Below are positions 6,794 to 19,748 of a stretch of 64,000 bases of DNA, piece by piece. The first letter of the stretch is position 1, and each line of letters starts with the position of its first letter. Under the pieces are notes generated by a model, which saw nothing but the letters and a program-made list of their open reading frames with translations, had not been told where the DNA came from and did not search any database. This DNA is from Amaurobius ferox (taxonomy: Eukaryota; Arthropoda; Arachnida; Araneae; Amaurobiidae): assembly GCA_951213105.1 (NCBI GenBank), contig OX578142.1, positions 5,224,649 through 5,288,648 of the forward strand, in the 5' to 3' direction. The translations under genes were made by a program, and so were the position numbers.

Positions 6794-8857
6794 GCAAGTT
6801 TTAGTTTAACATATAAATGAGTTGAGTTTCCTTGTTGGCTGTGCTCTGTTTAATTCTGGGTTAAAGGTAAGTGAAGTTTTGAGAGAATTTGTTGATTGTT
6901 GATGATAAGTATAAAAGGTAAACAACCAAGAAATATGCACAGGCCAAAAACACTGTAGGAAATGCAATTTAGAAAAAGAAACATTAGAATAAGTTAGAAG
7001 CAAAGAATATTAATACATATTTAGAAACTTTATTATCTTATATTAAAAGAAAAAGAAATCTTTAACTTATATAAAAAAGAAACCTAAATCAACTTATATT
7101 TACTTTAGAAGCAAATAAAGAAAAATAAATAAAATAATGCTTATTATTCACAACAGAATAATTCATTTACAATATCTCCCAAGTCAAGCTCCGGATTTCC
7201 TTTTTGAGACAGAAAAGTGAATCTCAAAAAGATGGAATTAAGCGCAGATGGGTTCTAAATAACTCTTTTGTTTTATTTGCATTGGATTTGGAAAATTACT
7301 GAAAATAAGAATAATTCATTTACAATATCACCCAAATCAAGCTTTTGATTTCCTTTTTCACCCAGTAAAGTGAATCTCAAAAAAGATGGAACTAAGCGCC
7401 AATCGGTGCTAAATCACACTTTTGTTTTATTTGCATTGGATTTGGGAAATCAAAACAAAATAAGAATAATTCATTTACAATATCTCCCAAATCATTCTTC
7501 CGATTTCCTTTTAGAATAAGAAAAGTGAATTTAAAAGATGGAATTAAGCGCAAATGGGTACAAAATCTCTCTTTTGTTTTATTTGAATTGGATTTGGAAA
7601 ATTACTGAAAATAAGAATCATTCATTTACAATATCACCCAAATCCAGTTTATGATTTCCGTTTTTAGCCAGAAAGGTGAATCTCAAAATATATGGAATTA
7701 AGCCAAATGGGTTCTAAATAACTCTTTTCTTTTATTTGCATTGGGTTTGGGAAATTAACAGAAAATAAGAATAATTCATTTTAATATCACCCAAATCCAG
7801 CGCTTCCAATTTCCTTTTTCACCCAGTAAAGTGAATCTCAAAAAAGATGGAACTAAGCGCAAATCGGTGCTAAAACACACTTTTGTTTTATTTGCATTGG
7901 ATTTGGGAAATCAACAGAAAATAAGAATAATTCAATTACAATGTCACCTAAATCAAGCTTCAGATTTCCTTTTTCAGCCAGAAAAGTGAATCTCAAAAAA
8001 GATAGAATTATGACTCACTCTTCTGTTTTATTTCCATTGGCTATAGGAAATCAACAGAAAATAAGAAAAATTCATTTACAATATCACCCAAATCAAGCTT
8101 CTGAATTTCTTTTTTCAGCCAGAAATATAAATCTCAAAATATTTGGAAGCCCAAATGGGTTCTAAATTACTCTTTTGTTTTATTTGCATTGGCTTTGGGA
8201 AATCAACAGAAAATAAGAAATTTCATTTCCAATATCACCCAAATCAAGCTTCAGATTTCCTTTTACAGCCAGAAATGTGAATCTTAAAAAAGATGGAATG
8301 AACCGCAAATGGGTGCTAAATCACTCTTTTGTTTTATTTGCATTGGATTTGGGAAATTAACAGAAAATAAGAATAATTCATTTTAATATCACCCAAATCC
8401 AGCTTCCAATTTCCTTTTTTCAGCAAGAAAAGTGAATCTCAAAAAAGATGGAATTAACCGCAAATGGGTGCTAAATCACACTTTTGTTTTATTTGCATTG
8501 GATTTGGGAAATCAACAGAAAATAAGAATAATTCAATTACAATATCACCTAAATCAAGCTTCTGATTTCCTTTTTCAGCCAGAAATATGAATCTGAAAAA
8601 AGATGGAATTAACCACAAATGGGTGCTAAATCACACTTTTGTTTTATTTGCATTGGATTTGGGAAATCAACACAAAATAAGAATAATTCATTTACAATAT
8701 CTCCCAAATCATTCTTCTGATTACCTTTTGGAGCAAGAAAACTGAATTTAAATGATGGAATTAAGCGCAAATGGGTTCTAAATAACTCTTTTGTTTTATT
8801 TGCATTGGATTTGGAAAATTACTGAAATTAAGAATCATTCATTTACAATATCATCCA

Positions 8858-8917
8858 ATCCGGATATCCAACTTGCCGCTCTATGTCTTAGGACGAGTCG
8901 GCTGGCCTGGGCTTTCG
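8858..8917 (+). repeat. 60-bp insert, type 2
   Basis: Type 2 differs from type 1 by GGATATCC for GGCTATCC and TATGTC for TATATC, and its right flank reads ATCATACAAATTC. Left flank ACAATATCATCCA. Confidence 0.8.
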
Positions 8918-9074
8918 ACAATATCATACAAATTCAGTTTATGATTTCCGTTTTTAGACAGAAAGGTGAATCTCAAAACATATGGAATTAAGCATAAATG
9001 GGTTCTAAATTACTCTTTTGTTTTATTTGCACTGGATTTGGGAATTCAACAGAAAATAAAAATAATTCATTTAC

Positions 9075-9230
9075 GATATAACCCAAATCAAGCTTCTGAA
9101 TTCCTTTTTTCAGCCAGAAATATAAATCTCAAAATATATGGAAGTAAGTCCAAATGGGTTCTAAATTACTCTTTTGTTTTATTTGCATTGGCTTTGGGAA
9201 ATCAACCAAAAATAAGAAAAAATCATTTAC
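9075..9230 (+). repeat. Exemplar satellite monomer (156 bp)
   Basis: A representative monomer measured between successive ATAT landmarks. Order: CCCAAATCAAGCTT (HindIII), pyrimidine tract ending TTTTTTCAG, CCAGAAA, AATCTCAAAATATATGG, AAATGGGTTCTAAATTACTC, TTTTGTTTTATTTGCATTGG, GGGAAATCAAC, AATAAGAAAAAATCATTTAC. The 155-bp length is close to a nucleosome-scale repeat. Confidence 0.9.
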
Positions 9231-10926
9231 AATATCACCCAAATCAAGTTTATGATTTCCGTTTCTAGCCAGAAAAGTGAATCTCAAAATATATGAAATT
9301 AAGCGCAAATGGGTTCTAAATTACTCTTTTGTTTTATTTGCATTGGAATTGCGAAATCAAGAGAAAATAAAAATCATTCATTTATGATATCACACAAATC
9401 AAGCTTCAGATTTCCTTTTTCAGCCAGAAAAGTGAATCTCAAAAAAGATAGAATTATACGCAAATGAGTTCTAAATCACTCACTCTACTGTTTTATTTCC
9501 ATTGGCTATAGGAAATCAACAGAAAATAAGAAAAATTCATTTACAATATCACCCAAATCAAGTTTATGATTTCCGTTTCTAGCCAGAAAAGTGAATCTCA
9601 AAATATATGGAATTAAGCGCAAATGGGTTCTAAATTACTCTTTTGTTTTATTTGCATTGGAATTGCAAAATCAAGAGAAAATAAAAATCATTCATTTATG
9701 ATATCACACAAATCAAGCTTCAGATTTCCTTTTTCAGCCAGAAATGTGAATCTGAAAAAAGATGGAATTAACCGCAAATGGGTGTTAAATCACACTTTTG
9801 TTTTATTTGCATTGGATTTGGGAAATCAAAACAAAATAAGAATAATTCATTTACAATATCTCCCAAATCATTCTTCTGATTTCCTTTTAGAATAAGAAAA
9901 GTGAATTTAAAAGATGGAATTAAGCGCAAATGGTTACAAAATCTCTCTTTTGTTTTATTTGAATTGGATTTGGAAAATTACTGAAAATAAGAATCATTCA
10001 TTTACAATATCACCCAAATCCAGTTTATGATTTCCGTTTTTAGCCAGAAAGGTGAATCTCAAAATATATGGAATTAAGCCAAATGGATTCTAAATAACTC
10101 TTTTCTTTTATTTGCATTGGGTTTGGGAAATTAACAGAAAATAAGAATAATTCATTTTAATATCACCCAAATCCAGCGCTTCCAATTTCCTTTTTCACCC
10201 AGTAAAGTGAATCTCAAAAAAGATGGAACTAAGCGCAAATCGGTGCTAAAACACACTTTTGTTTTATTTGCATTGGATTTGGGAAATCAACAGAAAATAA
10301 GAATAATTCAATTACAATGTCACCTAAATCAAGCTTCAGATTTCCTTTTTCAGCCAGAAAAGTGAATCTCAAAACAGATAGAATTATGACTCACTCTTCT
10401 GTTTTATTTCCATTGGCTATAGGAAATCAACAGAAAATAAGAAAAATTCATTTACAATATCACCCAAATCAAGCTTCTGAATTTCTTTTTTCAGCCAGAA
10501 ATATAAATCTCAAAATATTTGGAAGCCCAAATGGGTTCTAAATTACTCTTTTGTTTTATTTGCATTGGCTTTGGGAAATCAACAGAAAATAAGAAATTTC
10601 ATTTCCAATATCACCCAAATCAAGCTTCAGATTTCCTTTTACAGCCAGAAATGTGAATCTTAAAAAAGATGGAATGAACCGCAAATGGGTGCTAAATCAC
10701 TCTTTTGTTTTATTTGCATTGGATTTGGGAAATTAACAGAAAATTGGACTAATTCATTTTAATATCACCCAAATCCAGCTTCCAATTTCCTTTTTTCAGC
10801 AAGAAAAGTGAATCTCAAAAAAGATTGAATTAACCGCAAATGGGTGCTAAATAACTCTTTTGTTTTATTTGCATTGGATTTGGAAAATTACTGAAATTAA
10901 GAATCATTCATTTACAATATCATCCA

Positions 10927-10986
10927 ATCCGGATATCCAACTTGCCGCTCTATGTCTTAGGACGAGTCGGCTGGCCTGGGCTTTCG
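10927..10986 (+). repeat. 60-bp insert, type 2
   Basis: 2,069 bp after the copy at 8858, which equals the offset of the surrounding multi-monomer block. Confidence 0.8.
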
Positions 10987-13148
10987 ACAATATCATACAA
11001 ATTCAGTTTATGATTTCCGTTTTTAGACAGAAAGGTGAATCTCAAAACATATGGAATTAAGCATAAATGGGTTCTAAATTACTCTTTTGTTTTATTTGCA
11101 CTGGATTTGGGAATTCAACAGAAAATAAAAATAATTCATTTACGATATAACCCAAATCAAGCTTCTGAATTCCTTTTTTCAGCCAGAAATATAAATCTCA
11201 AAATATATGGAAGTAAGTCCAAATGGGTTCTAAATTACTCTTTTGTTTTATTTGCATTGGCTTTGGGAAATCAACCAAAAATAAGAAAAAATCATTTACA
11301 ATATCACCCAAATCAAGTTTATGATTTCCGTTTCTAGCCAGAAAAGTGAATCTCAAAATATATGAAATTAAGCGCAAATGGGTTCTAAATTACTCTTTTG
11401 TTTTATTTGCATTGGAATTGCGAAATCAAGAGAAAATAAAAATCATTCATTTATGATATCACACAAATCAAGCTTCAGATTTCCTTTTTCAGCCAGAAAA
11501 GTGAATCTCAAAAAAGATAGAATTATACGCAAATGAGTTCAAAATCACTCACTCTACTGTTTTATTTCCATTGGCTATAGGAAATCAACAGAAAATAAGA
11601 AAAATTCATTTACAATATAACCCAAATCAAGTTTATGATTTCCGTTTCTAGCGAGAAAAGTGAATCTCAAAATATATGGAATTAAGCGCAAATGGGTTCT
11701 AAATTACTCTTTTGTTTTATTTGCATTGGAATTGCGAAATCAAGAGAAAATAAAAATCATTCATTTATGATATCACACAAATCAAGCTTCAGATTTCCTT
11801 TTTCAGCCAGAAATGTGAATCTGAAAAAAGATGGAATTAACCGCAAATGGGTGTTAAATCACACTTTTGTTTTATTTGCATTGGATTTGGGAAATCAAAA
11901 CAAAATAAGAATAATTCATTTACAATATCTCCCAAATCATTCTTCTGATTTCCTTTTAGAATAAGAAAAGTGAATTTAAAAGATGGAATTAAGCGCAAAT
12001 GGGTACAAAATCTCTCTTTTGTTTTATTTGAATTGGATTTGGAAAATTACTGAAAATAAGAATCATTCATTTACAATATCACCCAAATCCAGTTTATGAT
12101 TTCCGTTTTTAGCCAGAAAGGTGAATCTCAAAATATATGGAATTAAGCCAAATGGGTTCTAAATAACTCTTTTCTTTTATTTGCATTGGGTTTGGGAAAT
12201 TAACAGAAAATAAGAATAATTCATTTTAATATCACCCAAATCCAGCGCTTCCAATTTCCTTTTTCACCCAGTAAAGTGAATCTCAAAAAAGATGGAACTA
12301 AGCGCAAATCGGTGCTAAAACACACTTTTGTTTTATTTGCATTGGATTTGGGAAATCAACAGAAAATAAGAATAATTCAATTACAATGTCACCTAAATCA
12401 AGCTTCAGATTTCCTTTTTCAGCCAGAAAAGTGAATCTCAAAAAAGATAGAATTATGACTCACTCTTCTGTTTTATTTCCATTGGCTATAGGAAATCAAC
12501 AGAAAATAAGAAAAATTCATTTACAATATCACCCAAATCAAGCTTCTGAATTTCTTTTTTCAGCAAGAAATATAAATCTCAAAATATTTGGAAGCCCAAA
12601 TGGGTTCTAAATTACTCTTTTGTTTTATTTGCATTGGCTTTGGGAAATCAACAGAAAATAAGAAATTTCATTTCCAATATCACCCAAATCAAGGTTCAGA
12701 TTTCCTTTTACAGCCAGAAATGTGAATCTTAAAAAAGATGGAATGAACCGCAAATGGGTGCTAAATCACTCTTTTGTTTTATTTGCATTGGATTTGGGAA
12801 ATTAACAGAAAATAAGAATAATTCATTTTAATATCACCCAAATCCAGCTTCCAATTTCCTTTTTCATCCAGAAAAGTGAATCTCAAAAAAGATGGAATTA
12901 AGCGCATATCGGTTCTAATTCACACTTTTGTTTAATTTGCATTGGATTTGGGAAATTAACTGAAAATAAGAATAATTCATTTACAATATCTCCCAAGTCA
13001 AGTTCCAGATTTCCTTTTTGAGCCAGAAAAGTGAATCTCAAAAAGATGGAATTAAGCGCAGATGGGTTCTAAATAACTCTTTTGTTTTATTTGCATTGGA
13101 TATTGAAAATTACTGAAAATAAGAATCATTCATTTACAATATCATCCA

Positions 13149-13208
13149 ATCCGGCTATCCAACTTGCCGCTCTATATCTTAGGACGAGTCGGCTGGCCTG
13201 GGCTTTCG
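13149..13208 (+). repeat. 60-bp insert, type 1
   Basis: In a block paralogous to 4.0-4.9 kb (offset 8,764) but without element B downstream. Confidence 0.8.
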
Positions 13209-13629
13209 ACAATATCATCCAAATACAGTTTATGATTTCCGTTTTTAGACAGAAAGGTTAATCTCAAAATATATGGAATTAAGCATAAATGGGTTCTAAA
13301 TTACTCTTTTGTTTTATTTGCACTGGATTTGGGAATTCAACAGAAAATAAAAATAATTCATTTACGATATCACCCAAATCAAGCTTCTGATTTCCTTTTT
13401 CAGCCAGAAATGTGAATCTTAAAAAAGATGGAATTAACCGCAAATGGGTGTAAATAACTCTTTTGTTTTATTTGCATTGGATTTGGGAAATTAACAGAAA
13501 ATAAGAATAATTCATTTTAATATCATCTAAATCCAGCTTCCAATTTCCTTTTTCAGCCAGAAAAGTGAATCTCAAAAACGATGGAACTAAGAGCAAATCG
13601 GTGCTAAATCACACTTTTGTTTTCTTTGC

Positions 13630-13690
13630 ATTGGATTTGGGAAATCAGCAAAAATAAGAATAATTCATTTACAATATCTCCCAAGTCAAG
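13630..13690 (+). other. Empty (pre-insertion) paralogue of the element B target site
   Basis: The string AGCAAAAATAAGAATAATTC with a single GAAT (13658-13661) matches both flanks of element B; the following TCAAGCTCCGG also matches the right flank of B. This fixes the B boundaries and the 4-bp target duplication. Confidence 0.9.
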
Positions 13691-15334
13691 CTCCGGATTT
13701 CCTTTTTGAGCCAGAAAAGTGAATCTCAAAAAGATGGAATTAAGCGCAGATGGGTTCTAAATAACTCTTTTGTTTTATTTGCATTGGATTTGGAAAATTA
13801 CTGAAAATAAGAATCATTCATTTACAATATCACCCAAATCAAGCTTTTGATTTCCTTTTTCAGCCAGAAATGTCAATCTCAATATATATGGAATTAAGCC
13901 AAATGGGTTCTAAATAATCTTTTCTTTTATTTGCATTGGATTTGGGAAATTAACGAGAAATAAGAATAATTCATTTTAATATCACCCAAATCCAGCTTCC
14001 AATTTCCTTTTTCACCCAGTAAAGTGAATCTCAAAAAAGATGGAACTAAGCGCCAATCGGTGCTAAATCACACTTCTGTTTTATTTGCATTGGATTTGGG
14101 AAATCAACAGAAAATAAGAATAATTCAATTACAATATCACCTAAATCAAGCTTCAGATTTCCTTTTTCAGCCAGAAAAGTGAATCTCAAAAAAGATAGAA
14201 TTATGCGCAAATGAGTTCTAAATCACTCACTCTTCTGTTTTATTTAGATTGGTTATAGGAAATCAACAGAAAATAAGAAAAATTCATTTACAATATCACC
14301 CAAATATAGTTTATGATTTCCGTTTCTAGCCAGAAAAGTGAATCTCAAAATATATGGAATTAAGCGCAAATGGGTTCTAAATTACTCTTTTGTTTTATTT
14401 GCATTGGAATTGCGAAATCAAGAGAAAATAAAAATCATTCATTTATGATATCACACAAATCAAGCTTCAGATTTCCTTTTTCAGCCAGAAAAGTGAATCT
14501 CAAAAAAGATAGAATTATACGCAAATGAGTTCTAAATCACTCACTCTTCTGTTTTATTTCCATTGGCTATAGGAAATCAACAGAAAATAAGAAAAATTCA
14601 TTTACAATATCACCCAAATCAAGTTTATGATTTCCGTTTCTAGCCAGAAAAGTGAATCTCAAAATATATTGAATTAAGCGCAAATGGGTTCTAAATTACT
14701 CTTTTGTTTTATTTGCATTGGAATTGCGAAATCAAGAGAAAAAAAAATCATTCATTTATGATATCACACAAATCAAGCTTCAGATTTCCTTTTTCAGCCA
14801 GAAATGTGAATCTGAAAAAAGATGGAATTAACCGCAAATGGGTGTTAAATCACACTTTTGTTTTATTTGCATTGGATTTGGGAAATCAACACAAAATAAG
14901 AGTAATTCATTTACAATATCTCCCTAATCATTCTTCTGATTTCCATTTTAAGTAAGAAAAGTGAATTTAAAAGATGGAATTAAGTGCAAATGGGTACTAA
15001 ATCTCTCTTTTGTTTTATTTTAATTGGATTTGGAAAATTGCTTAAAATAAGAATCATTCATTTACAATATCCCCCAAATCAAGCTTCTGAATTTCTTTTT
15101 TCAGACAGAAATGTAAATCTCAAAATATATGGAATAAAGCCAAATGGGTTCTAAATCACTCTTTGGTTTTATTTGCATTGCATTTGGAAAATTACTGAAA
15201 ACAAGAATCATTCATTTACAATATCACCCAAATCATGCTTCTGATTTCCTTTTTCAGCCAGAAATGTCAATCTCAAAATTTATGGAATAAAGCCAAATGG
15301 GTTCTAAATAACTCTTTTCTTTTATTCGCATTGG

Positions 15335-17095
15335 ATTCGGGAAATCAACAGAAAATAAGAATAATTCATTTTAATATCACCCAAATCCAGCTTCCAATTT
15401 CCTTTTTTCAGCAAGAAAAGTGAATCTCAAAAAAGATGGAATTAACCGCAAATGGGTGCTAAATCACACTTTTGTTTTATTTGCATTGGATTTGGGAAAT
15501 CAACAGAAAATAAGAATAATTCAATTACAATATCACCTAAATCAAGCTTCTGATTTCCTTTTTCAGCCAGAAATGTGAATCTGAAAAAAGATGGAATTAA
15601 CCACAAATGGGTGCTAAATCACACTTTTGTTTTATTTGCATTGGATTTGGGAAATCAACACAAAATAAGAATAATTCATTTACAATATCTCCCAAATCAT
15701 TCTTCTGATTATCTTTTGGAGCAAGAAAACTGAATTTAAATGATGGAATTAAGCGCAAATGGGTTCTAAATAACTCTTTTGTTTTATTTGCATTGGAGTT
15801 GGAAAATTACTGAAATTAAGAATCATTCATTTACAATATCATCCAATCCGGATATCCAACTTGCCGCTCTATGTCTTAGGACGAGTCGGCTGGCCTGGGC
15901 TTTCGACAATATCATACAAATTCAGTTTATGATTTCCGTTTTTAGACAGAAAGGTGAATCTCAAAACATATGGAATTAAGCATAAATGGGTTCTAAATTA
16001 CTCTTTTGTTTTATTTGCACTGGATTTGGGAATTCAACAGAAAATAAAAATAATTCATTTACGATATAACCCAAATCAAGCTTCTGAATTCCTTTTTTCA
16101 GCCAGAAATATAAATCTCAAAATATATGGAAGTAAGTCCAAATGGGTTCTAAATTACTCTTTTGTTTTATTTGCATTGGCTTTGGGAAATCAACCAAAAA
16201 TAAGAAAAAATCATTTACAATATCACCCAAATCAAGTTTATGATTTCCGTTTCTAGCCAGAAAAGTGAATCTCAAAATATATGAAATTAAGCGCAAATGG
16301 GTTCTAAATTACTCTTTTGTTTTATTTGCATTGGAATTGCGAAATCAAGAGAAAATAAAAATCATTCATTTATGATATCACACAAATCAAGCTTCAGATT
16401 TCCTTTTTCAGCCAGAAAAGTGAATCTCAAAAAAGATAGAATTATACGCAAATGAGTTCTAAATCACTCACTCTACTGTTTTATTTCCATTGGCTATAGG
16501 AAATCAACAGAAAATAAGAAAAATTCATTTACAATATCACCCAAATCAAGTTTATGATTTCCGTTTCTAGCCAGAAAAGTGAATCTCAAAATATATGGAA
16601 TTAAGCGCAAATGGGTTCTAAATTACTCTTTTGTTTTATTTGCATTGGAATTGCAAAATCAAGAGAAAATAAAAATCATTCATTTATGATATCACACAAA
16701 TCAAGCTTCAGATTTCCTTTTTCAGCCAGAAATGTGAATCTGAAAAAAGATGGAATTAACCGCAAATGGGTGTTAAATCACACTTTTGTTTTATTTGCAT
16801 TGGATTTGGGAAATCAAAACAAAATAAGAATAATTCATTTACAATATCTCCCAAATCATTCTTCTGATTTCCTTTTAGAATAAGAAAAGTGAATTTAAAA
16901 GATGGAATTAAGCGCAAATGGGTACAAAATCTCTCTTTTGTTTTATTTGAATTGGATTTGGAAAATTACTGAAAATAAGAATCATTCATTTACAATATCA
17001 CCCAAATCCAGTTTATGATTTCCGTTTTTAGCCAGAAAGGTGAATCTCAAAATATATGGAATTAAGCCAAATGGGTTCTAAATAACTCTTTTCTT
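15335..17095 (+). repeat. ~1.76-kb block, tandemly duplicated at about 17265-19025
   Basis: Counterparts at offset 1,930 bp (15779/17709, 15954/17884, 16611/18541). The second copy joins at about 19020 to the 4.63-kb block, where one monomer is missing relative to the 10.1-10.3 kb region, marking a recombination junction. Confidence 0.75.
15846..15905 (+). repeat. 60-bp insert, type 2
   Basis: Identical to the copy at 17776; sits in the first half of the 1,930-bp tandem duplication. Confidence 0.8.
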
Positions 17096-17775
17096 TTATT
17101 TGCATTGGGTTTGGGAAATTAACAGAAAATAAGAATAATTCATTTTAATATCACCCAAATCCAGCGCTTCCAATTTCCTTTTTCACCAAGTAAAGTGAAT
17201 CTCAGAAAAGATGGAACTAAGCGCAAATCGGTGCTAAAACACACTTTTGTTTTATTTGCATTGGATTTGGGAAATCAACAGAAAATAAGAATAATTCATT
17301 TTAATATCACCCAAATCCAGCTTCCAATTTCCTTTTTTCAGCAAGAAAAGTGAATCTCAAAAAAGATGGAATTAACCGCAAATGGGTGCTAAATCACACT
17401 TTTGTTTTATTTGCATTGGATTTGGGAAATCAACAGAAAATAAGAATAATTCAATTACAATATCACCTAAATCAAGCTTCTGATTTCCTTTTTCAGCCAG
17501 AAATGTGAATCTGAAAAAAGATGGAATTAACCACAAATGGGTGCTAAATCACACTTTTGTTTTATTTGCATTGGATTTGGGAAATCAACACAAAATAAGA
17601 ATAATTCATTTACAATATCTCCCAAATCATTCTTCTGATTATCTTTTGGAGCAAGAAAACTGAATTTAAATGATGGAATTAAGCGCAAATGGGTTCTAAA
17701 TAACTCTTTTGTTTTATTTGCATTGGAGTTGGAAAATTACTGAAATTAAGAATCATTCATTTACAATATCATCCA

Positions 17776-17835
17776 ATCCGGATATCCAACTTGCCGCTCT
17801 ATGTCTTAGGACGAGTCGGCTGGCCTGGGCTTTCG
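17776..17835 (+). repeat. 60-bp insert, type 2
   Basis: Second half of the 1,930-bp tandem duplication. Confidence 0.8.
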
Positions 17836-19688
17836 ACAATATCATACAAATTCAGTTTATGATTTCCGTTTTTAGACAGAAAGGTGAATCTCAAAACATA
17901 TGGAATTAAGCATAAATGGGTTCTAAATTACTCTTTTGTTTTATTTGCACTGGATTTGGGAATTCAACAGAAAATAAAAATAATTCATTTACGATATAAC
18001 CCAAATCAAGCTTCTGAATTCCTTTTTTCAGCCAGAAATATAAATCTCAAAATATATGGAAGTAAGTCCAAATGGGTTCTTAATTACTCTTTTGTTTTAT
18101 TTGCATTGGCTTTGGGAAATCAACCAAAAATAAGAAAAAATCATTTACAATATCACCCAAATCAAGTTTATGATTTCCGTTTCTAGCCAGAAAAGTGAAT
18201 CTCAAAATATATGAAATTAAGCGCAAATGGGTTCTAAATTACTCTTTTGTTTTATTTGCATTGGAATTGTGAAATCAAGAGAAAATAAAAATCATTCATT
18301 TATGATATCACACAAATCAAGCTTCAGATTTCCTTTTTCAGCCAGAAAAGTGAATCTCAAAAAAGATAGAATTATACGCAAATGAGTTCTAAATCACTCA
18401 CTCTACTGTTTTATTTCCATTGGCTATAGGAAATCAACAGAAAATAAGAAAAATTCATTTACAATATCACCCAAATCAAGTTTATGATTTCCGTTTCTAG
18501 CCAGAAAAGTGAATCTCAAAATATATGGAATTAAGCGCAAATGGGTTCTAAATTACTCTTTTGTTTTATTTGCATTGGAATTGCAAAATCAAGAGAAAAT
18601 AAAAATCATTCATTTATGATATCACACAAATCAAGCTTCAGATTTCCTTTTTCAGCCAGAAATGTGAATCTGAAAAAAGATGGAATTAACCGCAAATGGG
18701 TGTTAAATCACACTTTTGTTTTATTTGCATTGGATTTGGGAAATCAAAACAAAATAAGAATAATTCATTTACAATATCTCCCAAATCATTCTTCTGATTT
18801 CCTTTTAGAATAAGAAAAGTGAATTTAAAAGATGGAATTAAGCGCAAATGGGTACAAAATCTCTCTTTTGTTTTATTTGAATTGGATTTGGAAAATTACT
18901 GAAAATAAGAATCATTCATTTACAATATCACCCAAATCCAGTTTATGATTTCCGTTTTTAGCCAGAAAGGTGAATCTCAAAATATATGGAATTAAGCCAA
19001 ATGGGTTCTAAATAACTCTTTTGTTTTATTTGCATTGGATTTGGGAAATCAACAGAAAATAAGAATAATTCAATTACAATGTCACCTAAATCAAGCTTCA
19101 GATTTCCTTTTTTAGCCAGAAAAGTGAATCTCAAAAAAGATAGAATTATGACTCACTCTTCTGTTTTATTTCCATTGGCTATAGGAAATCAACAGAAAAT
19201 AAGAAAAATTCATTTACAATATCACCCAAATCAAGCTTCTGAATTTCTTTTTTCAGCCAGAAATATAAATCTCAAAATATTTGGAAGCCCAAATGGGTTC
19301 TAAATTACTCTTTTGTTTTATTTGCATTGGCTTTGGGAAATCAACAGAAAATAAGAAGTTTCATTTCCAATATCACCCAAATCAAGCTTCAGATTTCCTT
19401 TTACAGCCAGAAATGTGAATCTTAAAAAAGATGGAATGAACCGCAAATGGGTGCTAAATCACTCTTTTGTTTTATTTGCATTGGATTTGGGAAATTAACA
19501 GAAAATAAGAATAATTCATTTTAATATCACCCAAATCCAGCTTCCAATTTCCTTTTTTCAGCAAGAAAAGTGAATCTCAAAAAAGATGGAATTAACCGCA
19601 AATGGGTGCTAAATAACTCTTTTGTTTTATTTGCATTGGATTTGGAAAATTACTGAAATTAAGAATCATTCATTTACAATATCATCCA

Positions 19689-19748
19689 ATCCGGATATCC
19701 AACTTGCCGCTCTATGTCTTAGGACGAGTCGGCTGGCCTGGGCTTTCG
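19689..19748 (+). repeat. 60-bp insert, type 2
   Basis: 8,762 bp after the copy at 10927. Confidence 0.8.

Larger units (their letters stand above)
4898..7155 (+). mobile_element. Element B, copy 1: second PCNA-derived insertion with different TSD
   Basis: A 2,258-bp element with the same ends as A (TGTTGTG 4898-4904, CACAACA 7149-7155) but flanked by GAAT (4894-4897 and 7156-7159), so it is an independent insertion event. The uninterrupted target (AGCAAAAATAAGAATAATTC) exists at 13658, 22420 and 28269. Left arm, CpG block and 3' module align with A; the middle retains a different part of PCNA. 5786-6430 has no recognised content apart from three degenerate 17-bp motifs, and its longest frame (about 5869-6147) starts only with GTG. 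6870-7140 is A-rich with no gene. Confidence 0.85.
10258..14889 (+). repeat. 4.63-kb block duplicated at 19020-23651
   Basis: Positions 10317, 10860, 11692, 12386 and 14704 have counterparts exactly 8,762 bp downstream. Similarity starts about 10258 and breaks near 14889 (ACACAAAATAAGAG versus ACAAAAATAAGAAT). Both copies carry one type 2 and one type 1 insert. Boundaries are by eye, within some tens of bases. Confidence 0.8.

Noticed and set aside
6806..7003. 65-codon minus-strand frame downstream of the element B poly(A) signal
   Set aside because: Low-complexity AT-rich sequence; the equivalent in element A is not open over the same span; no recognisable similarity.
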